A stretch of DNA of 6,866 bases from Calditrichia bacterium (GTDB lineage: Bacteria > Calditrichota > Calditrichia > Calditrichales > Calditrichaceae). Shown here piece after piece: positions 1 through 6,073 of the stretch. The first letter of the stretch is position 1, and every line of letters begins with the position of its first letter. The position numbers and the translations under genes were made by a program. The stretch spans positions 1 through 6,866 of the forward strand of contig JALWEA010000585.1 in the NCBI GenBank assembly GCA_027039465.1. The letters are read 5' to 3'. The notes beneath the pieces were generated by a model. That model was not told the DNA's origin and ran no database searches. It saw only the letters and a program-made list of their open reading frames with translations.

Positions 1-267
1 ATGCAAACTACGGACGATGCTTACGAAATTTACACGGGTTTCGAAGATTTCAACAGTGTGCGCAATGTCCTCGAAGAAAAAGGTATTGTTATGGAAAGCG
101 CCGAATTAACCATGATTCCTCAAAACACCATTAAAATAGAAGGTAAAACCGCAGAGCAAATGTTACGCTTGATGGATGCTCTGGATGATCATGATGATGT
201 ACAGAATGTTTACGCCAATTTTGACATTGAAGATGCCGAAATGGAGCGTTTAGCCTCGAGCGAGTAA
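1..267 (+). CDS. yebC: YebC/TACO1-family protein, 3' end only (5' truncated by window)
   Basis: This is the C-terminal 88 residues of a YebC/TACO1-family protein. The family is about 240-250 residues long, so roughly two thirds lies upstream, and the ATG at position 1 is almost certainly an internal Met codon, not the start. The recognisable signature is the tail: a GFEDFNSVRNVLEEKGI segment, then SAELTMIPQNTI, then the DALDDHDDVQNVYANFDI block that closes nearly all family members. Members have been described both as transcriptional regulators (including of ruv genes in some species) and, more recently, as translation factors that relieve ribosome stalling. The sequence here cannot decide between these. 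The TAA stop lies only five bases before ruvC, a common arrangement, and indicates co-transcription with the resolvasome genes. Family assignment is secure; function is inferred from the family. Confidence 0.93.
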   Translation: MQTTDDAYEIYTGFEDFNSVRNVLEEKGIVMESAELTMIPQNTIKIEGKTAEQMLRLMDALDDHDDVQNVYANFDIEDAEMERLASSE

Positions 268-272
268 TTGAA

Positions 273-755
273 TTGAAAATATTGGGCATTGATCCCGGCT
301 TAAATATTACCGGATATGGTTTGATCCAGATAGCTGAGGTACCCGTTCCTCAGCTATTTATGTATGGATGTGTGCGTACTAAGGCCAAGCAGCCTTTGGC
401 AGAGCGGTTGTTTAAAATTCATACGGAAATCAAAGACCTGATCACCGAACACAAGCCGGATGTTTTGGTAATGGAAGATATTTTTTATGCCAAGAATATT
501 AAAACGGCCATTACCATGGGGCATGTACGGGGAGCCGTTATGGTGGCTGCCATGGACAGGGGAATTTCGGTAGTGGAATATTCGCCTCGCGAAATCAAGT
601 TATCGGTAACGGGTAACGGCGGGGCTTCCAAAGATCAGGTTAATTTCATGGTACAACGCATTTTGAAAGTTGCCGAGCCCATAACTCCGGCCGATGCTTC
701 CGACGCGCTGGCCGCAGCCATTTGCCATTGGCACCGAATCAAGTTTCAACAATAA
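273..755 (+). CDS. ruvC: Crossover junction endodeoxyribonuclease RuvC
   Basis: RuvC is the dimeric Mg2+-dependent nuclease that nicks Holliday junctions symmetrically after RuvAB branch migration. The 160-residue product has the family's normal length. Its four catalytic acids are all visible: Asp7 in the opening MKILGIDPG strand, Glu68 in LVMEDIFYAKN, and Asp141/Asp144 in PADASDALAAA. The RNase-H-like fold motifs GYG (14-16), GCVRTK (32-37), GHVRGA (83-88) and YSPREIK (103-109) are also present. The start is TTG at 273, chosen because the family begins exactly at this residue and there is no ATG alternative. No good Shine-Dalgarno sequence precedes it (only a weak GAGCGAG at 258-264), so translation may depend on coupling to yebC, which ends five bases upstream. 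Codons 19-29 coincide with a long inverted repeat (separate entry). ruvA follows after 10 bases. Confidence 0.96.
   Translation: MKILGIDPGLNITGYGLIQIAEVPVPQLFMYGCVRTKAKQPLAERLFKIHTEIKDLITEHKPDVLVMEDIFYAKNIKTAITMGHVRGAVMVAAMDRGISVVEYSPREIKLSVTGNGGASKDQVNFMVQRILKVAEPITPADASDALAAAICHWHRIKFQQ
328..359 (+). repeat. Inverted repeat (potential hairpin) inside ruvC
   Basis: A perfect 9-bp inverted repeat, TAGCTGAGG at 331-339 and CCTCAGCTA at 348-356, is separated by the 8-base loop TACCCGTT. The pairing extends outward by A330-T357, a G329-T358 wobble and A328-T359, giving a 12-pair stem. It lies wholly in coding sequence (RuvC codons 19-29, the variable loop before GCVRTK). The downstream side is TTTATG and not a T-run, so it does not look like an intrinsic terminator. 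The pairing is read directly from the bases; any function is unknown and it may be chance. Confidence 0.75.
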
Positions 756-765
756 AGCAGTAACA

Positions 766-1365
766 ATGATTGATTATATTAACGGAAAAATAGTTGCCAA
801 TAAATCCACGGAAATCGTGCTGGAAACGAACGGCATCGGATACGCAATTAAAGTAAGCCTAAATACCGCACAAAAAATGCCCTCGGAAGGACAAACCGCA
901 ACTTTAAAAACCTATCTACATGTTCGCGAGACAGCTATCCAACTTTTCGGTTTTTCCGATGAAGAGGAGCGGGAATTATTTTTGGGATTATTGGGAATTT
1001 CCGGCGTAGGTCCCAAATTGGCCATGGCCATTCTTTCCGGTTTGTCGGTGGAAGAAATTCAACAGGCCATCTTGCGTCAGGATGAGCGCGTCTTGTCTTC
1101 GATTTCCGGGGTGGGTAAAAAAACGGCTCAACGTTTAATCGTGGAACTCAGAGATAAAATCCGACTTCCGAAAAAAGAGATTACACAGGAAGCCGGAGCC
1201 ATGAGCCCGGCCGATTTTAGTAATATCGAAAACGAAGCGATTTTGGCGTTGATTTCATTGGGTTACAGCAAAGTGCAGGCCGAACGGGCGGTTATTAAAG
1301 CGCAGAAAAAAGGATCGTTTTCACGATCGGATGAATTAATTAAAAAAGCATTGCAAATAATTTAA
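766..1365 (+). CDS. ruvA: Holliday junction branch migration protein RuvA
   Basis: RuvA tetramers bind the four-way junction and load RuvB rings. The product is 199 residues (E. coli 203). Domain I is an OB-fold (about 1-63, with GIGYAIKV and LHVRETAIQLFGF). Domain II carries two helix-hairpin-helix DNA-binding motifs, LLGISGVGPKLAMAIL (about 75-90) and SISGVGKKTAQRLIVEL (about 112-128). After a linker comes domain III (about 154-199, ENEAILALISLGYSKVQAERAV), which contacts RuvB. The start is ATG at 766, because the family begins MI(D/G)xxxG; the in-frame ATG at 694 would add 24 residues lying inside ruvC and is rejected. The Shine-Dalgarno signal is weak, again suggesting coupling to ruvC, which ends 10 bases upstream. 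One oddity: at the acidic pin, Glu55 is kept but the second acid (Asp56 in E. coli) is Thr56. Confidence 0.96.
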   Translation: MIDYINGKIVANKSTEIVLETNGIGYAIKVSLNTAQKMPSEGQTATLKTYLHVRETAIQLFGFSDEEERELFLGLLGISGVGPKLAMAILSGLSVEEIQQAILRQDERVLSSISGVGKKTAQRLIVELRDKIRLPKKEITQEAGAMSPADFSNIENEAILALISLGYSKVQAERAVIKAQKKGSFSRSDELIKKALQII

Positions 1366-1374
1366 CAGGTGCCC

Positions 1375-2394
1375 ATGAGTAAAGTTGTGCGTCCGGGTTT
1401 ACTGGAAGAAGATTTGGAAATAGAGAGCACGCTTAGGCCGCAAAGTTTGGATGATTTCGTCGGTCAGCAAAAAGTCAAGGACAATTTGGCTGTTTTTATT
1501 CAGGCTGCCCGGCAAAGAAAAGAGGCCTTGGATCATGTGCTTTTGTACGGGCCGCCGGGACTTGGCAAAACCACGCTGGCCATGATCGTAAGTAAAGAAT
1601 TGAATGTGGGCATTAAAACCACTTCCGGACCGGTGTTGGAGCGGGCCGGAGATTTGGCAGGGCTTCTGACCAATCTTCAGGAAAAGGACGTTCTGTTTAT
1701 TGACGAAATTCATCGCGTGAATAATGTGGTGGAAGAGTATTTGTATTCGGCCATGGAAGATTTCAATATTACCATTCTTATTGACAAAGGCCCGAATGCA
1801 CGCTCCGTCCAACTGAATTTGGCGCCTTTTACTTTAATCGGTGCCACGACCCGTGCCGGTTTACTGACTTCGCCTATGCGCGCCCGTTTCGGTGTGGTTT
1901 TGCGGCTGGATTATTATTCGCCGGAAGATTTATTCTTAATTATCAAACGATCGGCCAAAATTTTGAATATTGAAATCGAAGACGCCGGTGCCATGGAGTT
2001 GGCCCGTCGTTCGCGAGGTACTCCGCGTATCGCCAACCGTCTGTTGCGCAGAACCCGTGATTTCGCGCAGGTTGTGGCGGATAATAAAATCACCGAAGAG
2101 GTGGCCAAATTGGCTTTGGATCGTTTGGAAGTGGATGAGCTCGGTCTGGATGAAATGGACAAACGGATTTTAATGACCATTATTGAAAAATATCAGGGAG
2201 GCCCGGTGGGCCTAAATACTATTGCAGTGGCCGTAGGTGAAGAACGAGATACCATTGAGGAAATGTACGAACCCTTTTTAATTCAGCAGGGATTTTTGCA
2301 TCGTACGCCGCGTGGCCGGGTGGTTACACCGCTGGCTTACAAACATTTCGGAATAAAATCTAATAAAAATAATCAACAAACCTCGCTTTTTTGA
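1375..2394 (+). CDS. ruvB: Holliday junction branch migration helicase RuvB
   Basis: RuvB is the hexameric AAA+ motor that pumps DNA through the RuvA-bound junction. The product is 339 residues, the usual length. From the ATG at 1375 it shows Walker A GPPGLGKTT (59-67), Walker B VLFIDEIHR (106-114), sensor 1 GATTR (156-160), the arginine-finger region SPMRARFG (166-173, probably Arg171), sensor 2 GTPRIANRLLRR (from 215, Arg218), and a C-terminal winged helix ending in TPRGRVVTPLAYKHFG. ATG 1375 is preferred over the in-frame GTG at 1369, because AGGTG at 1367-1371 sits at a workable Shine-Dalgarno position for the ATG and nothing comparable serves the GTG; the difference is two residues. ruvA ends nine bases upstream. 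A polar tail (SNKNNQQTSLF) follows the winged helix and ends in a possible sliding-clamp-binding pentapeptide (see findings). Confidence 0.97.
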   Translation: MSKVVRPGLLEEDLEIESTLRPQSLDDFVGQQKVKDNLAVFIQAARQRKEALDHVLLYGPPGLGKTTLAMIVSKELNVGIKTTSGPVLERAGDLAGLLTNLQEKDVLFIDEIHRVNNVVEEYLYSAMEDFNITILIDKGPNARSVQLNLAPFTLIGATTRAGLLTSPMRARFGVVLRLDYYSPEDLFLIIKRSAKILNIEIEDAGAMELARRSRGTPRIANRLLRRTRDFAQVVADNKITEEVAKLALDRLEVDELGLDEMDKRILMTIIEKYQGGPVGLNTIAVAVGEERDTIEEMYEPFLIQQGFLHRTPRGRVVTPLAYKHFGIKSNKNNQQTSLF

Positions 2395-2401
2395 AGCAGG
2401 A

Positions 2402-2407
2402 AAGGAG
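2402..2407 (+). promoter_or_regulatory. Ribosome binding site of queA
   Basis: AAGGAG ends 10 bases before the ATG at 2418 and is the strongest Shine-Dalgarno match in the first gene cluster. It fixes the queA start at 2418 and argues against the in-frame TTG at 2391, which would overlap the ruvB stop. Confidence 0.75.
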
Positions 2408-2417
2408 AAAGATTACG

Positions 2418-3449
2418 ATGAAATTATCGGAGTTCCAATACGAAGTTCCATCAAAACTCATTGCGCAGTATCCTCTCGAAAAGAGAGACGAGTCGCGCAT
2501 GATGGTGCTCGATCGCAAGCATCAAACGTGGGAACATCGCATTTTCAAAGATTTGGTGGATTATTTGAACGAAGGCGATGCGCTGGTGGTTAATGAGACC
2601 AAAGTCTTTCCGGCCAGAGTATTCGGTACCAAAGAAAAGACCGATGCCAAAGTTGAATTGCTTTTGCTCAGACAACTGGAAGACACCATGTGGGAAGTTT
2701 TGGTAAAACCGGCGCGGAAAGTACGGGTAGGCAATCGCATTCAGATTACCGAGAATTTCGGTTGCGATGTCATCGATAATACCACTTCCGGCGGTCGGGT
2801 GGTACGGTTTGACTACAACGGCAAAGATTTCTACCATATATTGGATCAGGTCGGCAACTCTCCCTTGCCGCCGTATATCAAGCGGGAAGCGGAAGAAATC
2901 GATAAAAAAATGTACCAAACCGTTTATGCCAAACGCATCGGGGCCGTGGCCGCTCCTACGGCAGGATTACATTTTACCGAAGAATTGCTGCAAAAACTGG
3001 AAGCCAAGGGTGTGCGCATTATTCCGGTTGTCCTTCACGTGGGCCTAGGTACCTTTCGTCCGATCAAGGTGGAAGATGTGACCCGCCACAATATGGATTC
3101 CGAATATTATGAAGTTTCGGAAGAATCGGCCAAACGGATCAATGAAGTCAAGTTGGCCGGAGGTCGGGTGATTGCCGTGGGAACCACGACCGTGCGTACA
3201 CTGGAATCGGTTGCCAATGCCGACAAATTGGTTAAGGCGCACAGCGGTTGGACGGACAAATTTATCTACCCGCCTTACCAGTTTAAAATCATTGACGGTT
3301 TAATTACCAATTTCCATCTGCCTGCTTCCACGCTGGTGCTTTTAGTGGCCGCTTTTGCAGGCAGAGACTTTACATTAAAGGCATATCAGGAAGCCATTAA
3401 ACAAAAATATCGCTTTTATAGTTACGGCGATGCCATGTTAATTCTTTAA
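2418..3449 (+). CDS. queA: S-adenosylmethionine:tRNA ribosyltransferase-isomerase QueA
   Basis: QueA transfers and isomerises the ribosyl part of S-adenosylmethionine onto preQ1 in tRNA, giving epoxyqueuosine at the wobble position (34) of GUN-anticodon tRNAs. The product is 343 residues (family about 340-356). Family blocks in order are IAQYPLEKRDESRMMVL (15-31), GDALVVNETKVFPARVFG (53-70), YQTVYAKRIGAVAAPTAGLHF (from 166), LHVGLGTFRPIKVEDV (206-221) with HNMDSEYYEV (224-233), GTTTVRTLES (255-264), and the closing IIDGLITNFHLPASTL and SYGDAMLI. It starts at ATG 2418 with a good ribosome binding site, 23 bases after ruvB, and so belongs to the same cluster. queA next to ruv genes is a frequent bacterial arrangement without a known mechanistic link. 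No other queuosine gene lies in the window. Confidence 0.97.
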   Translation: MKLSEFQYEVPSKLIAQYPLEKRDESRMMVLDRKHQTWEHRIFKDLVDYLNEGDALVVNETKVFPARVFGTKEKTDAKVELLLLRQLEDTMWEVLVKPARKVRVGNRIQITENFGCDVIDNTTSGGRVVRFDYNGKDFYHILDQVGNSPLPPYIKREAEEIDKKMYQTVYAKRIGAVAAPTAGLHFTEELLQKLEAKGVRIIPVVLHVGLGTFRPIKVEDVTRHNMDSEYYEVSEESAKRINEVKLAGGRVIAVGTTTVRTLESVANADKLVKAHSGWTDKFIYPPYQFKIIDGLITNFHLPASTLVLLVAAFAGRDFTLKAYQEAIKQKYRFYSYGDAMLIL

Positions 3450-3463
3450 ACGAAAGAGTATCA

Positions 3464-3850
3464 TTGAGAACAGGCCTTGGTTTAGCCGTCATCCAAAAAA
3501 TCGAACAACCCGTTGAATCGACCACGTTCGCCGCTTTAATCGGTGCCGTGGTCGATGCTTTATTAAGCGCCGCCGGAATATTTGCGGAGCGCGAATCTTT
3601 TGTTCGCGAAGTTCCTTTTGATTCTTTGAAGCAAATTGAATTACGTTTACATTACGACGGATTTGAAATCCGGAATATTGACGTTACCGTAACCGTTCGC
3701 AATGCCTTGTCCGACAAGTTGCTTCAATCATTCATGGAAAAAGCCCGCAAGCCGCTGTTCCTGGATAAGGATCAAGTGACGGTTAAGCAGTACGTAGTGC
3801 AAGATGCTCCTTACGAAATGCACGTGCAGGCACTGGCATTAATCGGGTAA
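3464..3850 (+). CDS. Degenerate IspF-like protein, probable pseudoenzyme
   Basis: The 128-residue product aligns by eye, end to end, with IspF, the trimeric zinc-dependent MEP-pathway cyclase of about 157 residues. Seen: MRTGLG matches IspF's MRIGxG start; DALLSAAG (31-38) matches DALLGAA; SLKQIELRLHYDGFEIRNIDVTV (54-76) matches SLKLLRE...GYxIGNIDATI; DKDQVTVK (101-108) matches DxDQVNVK; QALALI (122-127) matches AQAVALL. The catalytic residues are gone: E. coli Asp8, His10, His42, Asp56 and Glu135 correspond to Ala8, Ile10, Gly27, Phe40 and Gln113, and the cytidine-binding APK is replaced. Two stretches are shortened: after the first strand, and the TTEGLGFxGRGEG loop. The start is TTG 3464, preceded by GAAAGAG, 14 bases after queA. 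The frame is intact and composition resembles the neighbours, so a retained non-enzymatic paralogue is likelier than a pseudogene. Recognition is from memory of the family; function is unknown. Confidence 0.7.
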   Translation: MRTGLGLAVIQKIEQPVESTTFAALIGAVVDALLSAAGIFAERESFVREVPFDSLKQIELRLHYDGFEIRNIDVTVTVRNALSDKLLQSFMEKARKPLFLDKDQVTVKQYVVQDAPYEMHVQALALIG

Positions 3851-4007
3851 AAAGGGAAAATTTCTGTCCCTACCTTGATGGTTCTTCCACTCTCGGGATT
3901 CTAAATTAAATGAGCGCTTAAGACGGCACGGGAATAAAAAATTTTACCGGAACTATCGGATTTGTATTGTTTTTTGTAAAAAATGGCCTATTCGATAAAG
4001 GAAGTTT
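3851..4007 (+). other. Intergenic gap between the two gene clusters
   Basis: This 157-base stretch is the only sizeable non-coding gap. It is A+T-rich in its second half (AAAAAATTTT around 3936-3945 and TTTTTT at 3970-3975). A short inverted repeat, AGGGA at 3853-3857 and TCCCT at 3867-3871, follows the upstream stop codon but has no T-run after it. A 3-bp CCG/CGG stem (3947-3959) precedes a T-rich stretch, too short to call a terminator. A dedA promoter is expected here by position. The best sigma70-like candidate, TTGTTT (3967-3972) and TATTCG (3989-3994) with 16 bases between, is poor and would start transcription almost at the ribosome binding site. No tRNA or riboswitch fold was recognised. 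Confidence 0.5.
3997..4004 (+). promoter_or_regulatory. Ribosome binding site of the dedA-family gene
   Basis: AAAGGAAG lies three bases before the ATG at 4008, with its GGA core about five bases from the start. It supports that start and indicates independent translation initiation after the intergenic gap. Confidence 0.6.
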
Positions 4008-4622
4008 ATGCTGGAATCGCTGCCTCATCTTTTGGACAATATCAGTCCCATGATTGCTTACCTGATTTTATTGGTAAGCGCCTTCGTGGAAAACATCTTT
4101 CCGCCGATTCCCGGTGATACGGTAACGGTTATCGGGGCCTATTTTGTCAGTACGGGTAAACTTGGATTCTGGGGCGTTTACATTTCCACAACCATCGGCA
4201 GCGTGATCGGTTTTTTTACCATGTACTTATTGGGATTGAAATTAGGAACCAAGTTGCTCAACACGCGTTGGGGCAAGAAAGCCATTAATCCCGAAAAGAT
4301 GAAAAAGGTGGAATACTGGTTTTCCAAATACGGCTATTGGGTGGTCGCCGCCAACCGGTTCTTAAGCGGAACGCGCAGCGTGATTTCCTTATTCGCCGGT
4401 TTTTTTAATTTGCGCTGGCCGCTGGTTTTGTTGTTCTCGTTTATCAGCGCTTCCATCTGGAACGGTTTGCTGATTTACGGCGGCTATTTGGTTGGGGTGA
4501 ACTGGAGTAAAATCACCGTTATTTTAAAACAATACAATCAAATCGTACTTATTGCCACACTGGTGGCCGTGGTACTTTTTGTCGTCTATCGTTACGTTTT
4601 CAAAAAAGCAAAGGTGTCATAA
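4008..4622 (+). CDS. DedA-family membrane protein (VTT/SNARE-associated domain)
   Basis: The product is a 204-residue polytopic inner-membrane protein, normal for the DedA family, several members of which recycle undecaprenyl phosphate or other lipids across the membrane. Hydrophobic segments occur at about 15-30, 52-78, 110-134 (partly re-entrant), 137-163 and 178-197. The family signature ENIFPPIPGD (28-37) supplies the conserved Glu28 and Asp37. NRFLSGTRSVISLFAGF (116-132) supplies Arg117 and Arg123, spaced six apart like the essential arginines of E. coli YqjA. A basic tail (VFKKAKVS) ends the protein. The start is ATG 4008 with a good ribosome binding site. It follows a 157-base gap and precedes gltX by 17 bases, so it probably heads the second cluster. 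A carrier-lipid role would fit with ddl two genes downstream, but that link is inference; substrate is not readable from sequence. Confidence 0.9.
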   Translation: MLESLPHLLDNISPMIAYLILLVSAFVENIFPPIPGDTVTVIGAYFVSTGKLGFWGVYISTTIGSVIGFFTMYLLGLKLGTKLLNTRWGKKAINPEKMKKVEYWFSKYGYWVVAANRFLSGTRSVISLFAGFFNLRWPLVLLFSFISASIWNGLLIYGGYLVGVNWSKITVILKQYNQIVLIATLVAVVLFVVYRYVFKKAKVS

Positions 4623-4639
4623 ACATACAGGAAATAAAC

Positions 4640-6073
4640 ATGAGCGAAGTACGCGTTCGTTTTGCGCCGAGTCCGACCGGCTATGTGCATGTGGGCAGTT
4701 TGCGCACGGCTTTGTACAATTATTTGTTTGCCCGTCACCATCAGGGACGTTTTGTTTTACGCATAGAAGATACGGATCAAAGCCGCTATGTGGAAGGCGC
4801 CGTTGAGAATTTATTGGAAACCCTACGTTGGACCGGACTGGATTACGATGAAGGCCCGGAGAAAGGCGGCCCGTACGGCCCGTATTTTCAATCGCAACGT
4901 AAAGAAATTTATCATGAACATGTACAGCAGCTTTTGGACAAGGATGCCGCTTACCCGTGTTTCTGTTCGGAAGAAACCTTAAATGCCATGCGCGAGGAAC
5001 AGCAGAAAAAAGGGTTGCCGGTCATGTACGACGGACGCTGCCGCAACATTCCCAAAGAAGAAGCGCTGGAACGCATGAAAAGCGAACCGCACGTGATTCG
5101 TCTTAAAGTGCCGCGTACGGGTAACACGATGGTCAAAGACATTATTCGCGGTGACGTCTCGTTTGAAAATGCGCTGATCGATGACCAGATTTTGCTCAAA
5201 AGCGATGGCTTCCCGACGTATCATCTAGCCAATGTGGTGGATGATCATTTGATGAAAATCAGCCATGTGATTCGCGGAGAAGAGTGGTTGCCCAGCACAC
5301 CCAAGCACATTTTGTTGTATCGGGCCTTCGGCTGGCAGGAACCACAGTTTGCCCATTTGCCGTTGTTGTTAAATCCGGATCGAACCAAACTTAGCAAGCG
5401 GCAGGGGGATGTGGCCGTAGAAGACTATCGGGCTAAAGGATTTTTGCCGCAGGCGCTCGTTAATTTTGTGGCATTGCTGGGATGGAACAAGGGCGACGAT
5501 CAGGAAATTTTTAGTTTGGAAGAATTGGTAAAATATTTTAGTTTAGAGCGCGTTAACAAAGCCGGTGCCGTTTTTGATGTGCACAAACTGGAATGGATGA
5601 ACGGCCATTATATTCGCAGCATTGCCGAAGACGAGTATTTACGCATCGGTCAGGAATGGCTGAAAAAATTGAATTTGGACACGGGCGATGCGCAAAAAAA
5701 CCGATTGATTTTACAGGCGGTACGACCGGCACTGAATAAATTCGCCGACTTACCGCAGAAAACGGCCGTGTTTTTTAAAGATGCGCTGGAATATGACGAG
5801 CAGGCCAAAGAATGGTTGGCCAAACCGGAAAGCAAAGAAATTCTGAAGATAATGATCGAAGAATTGGCGCAAACGGACGAATTGACGCTCGAGAGTTTTA
5901 AGACGCTCATGAAAACCGTACAAAAACGCAGCGGTCAAAAAGGCAAGGATTTGTGGATGCCGGTGCGTGCGGCCATTACCGGCGAAACTCACGGGCCGGA
6001 TTTGGGCATTGTCTTAACGGTTATCGGAAAACGGAAAGTGGAACAGTTTTTAAAACAGGCATTAGCAATATGA
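4640..6073 (+). CDS. gltX: Glutamyl-tRNA synthetase (class I, bacterial type)
   Basis: GltX charges tRNA-Glu with glutamate in the cytoplasm. The 477-residue product has the full bacterial length. The class I signatures are present: FAPSPTGYVHVGSLRTAL (8-25) with the HIGH-equivalent HVGS (17-20), and the KMSKS-equivalent KLSKR (250-254). RIEDTDQSR (41-49) and VIRGEEWLPSTPKH (210-223) are active-site blocks. Cys107, Cys109, Tyr130 and Cys134 form a CxC...YxxxC set that probably binds a structural zinc in the inserted domain. The helical anticodon-binding domain runs from about 325 to the end (KDLWMPVRAAITG, PDLGIVLTVIG). The start ATG 4640 follows an AGGA at 4629-4632. The gene lies 17 bases after the dedA-family gene, and its TGA overlaps the next ATG. 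Whether it is discriminating or also charges tRNA-Gln cannot be decided here. Confidence 0.97.
   Translation: MSEVRVRFAPSPTGYVHVGSLRTALYNYLFARHHQGRFVLRIEDTDQSRYVEGAVENLLETLRWTGLDYDEGPEKGGPYGPYFQSQRKEIYHEHVQQLLDKDAAYPCFCSEETLNAMREEQQKKGLPVMYDGRCRNIPKEEALERMKSEPHVIRLKVPRTGNTMVKDIIRGDVSFENALIDDQILLKSDGFPTYHLANVVDDHLMKISHVIRGEEWLPSTPKHILLYRAFGWQEPQFAHLPLLLNPDRTKLSKRQGDVAVEDYRAKGFLPQALVNFVALLGWNKGDDQEIFSLEELVKYFSLERVNKAGAVFDVHKLEWMNGHYIRSIAEDEYLRIGQEWLKKLNLDTGDAQKNRLILQAVRPALNKFADLPQKTAVFFKDALEYDEQAKEWLAKPESKEILKIMIEELAQTDELTLESFKTLMKTVQKRSGQKGKDLWMPVRAAITGETHGPDLGIVLTVIGKRKVEQFLKQALAI

Noticed and set aside
694..765. 24-residue N-terminal extension of RuvA from the ATG at 694
   Set aside because: It lies entirely inside ruvC in another frame, has no RuvA similarity, and the family starts at the ATG at 766.
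1313..1328. GATCGT-TTTC-ACGATC hairpin near the end of ruvA
   Set aside because: Six-pair stems with short loops are expected by chance in several kb, and no T-run or boundary makes it special.
1399..1812. Long antisense open frame across ruvB
   Set aside because: Its codons mirror conserved RuvB motifs on the other strand; there is no ribosome site or recognisable protein. The other antisense frames over queA, gltX and ddl (for example 6217-6654) were dismissed for the same reason.
2199..2213. AGGCCC-GGT-GGGCCT palindrome in ruvB
   Set aside because: It is a 6-bp stem over the conserved GGPVGL motif and is explained by Gly/Pro codons.
3590..3608. CGCGAA/TTCGCG inverted repeat in the IspF-like gene
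   Set aside because: It is a six-pair stem inside coding sequence, within chance expectation.
3464..3850. Reading the 128-residue protein as an MscS-type channel C-terminal domain
   Set aside because: An initial resemblance in the middle of the protein did not extend to the ends, whereas the IspF alignment covers the start, the middle motifs and the last strand.
3853..3871. AGGGA/TCCCT hairpin after the IspF-like gene as an intrinsic terminator
   Set aside because: It has only five pairs, a 9-base A/T-rich loop and no T-run downstream (ACCTTGATGG follows).
3967..3994. TTGTTT-N16-TATTCG as the dedA promoter
   Set aside because: Both boxes match poorly, the region is simply T-rich, and the implied transcription start would fall on the ribosome binding site.
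4863..4886. Direct repeat of GGCCCGTA in gltX
   Set aside because: It encodes the GGPYGPY segment seen in the GluRS family and is simple codon repetition.
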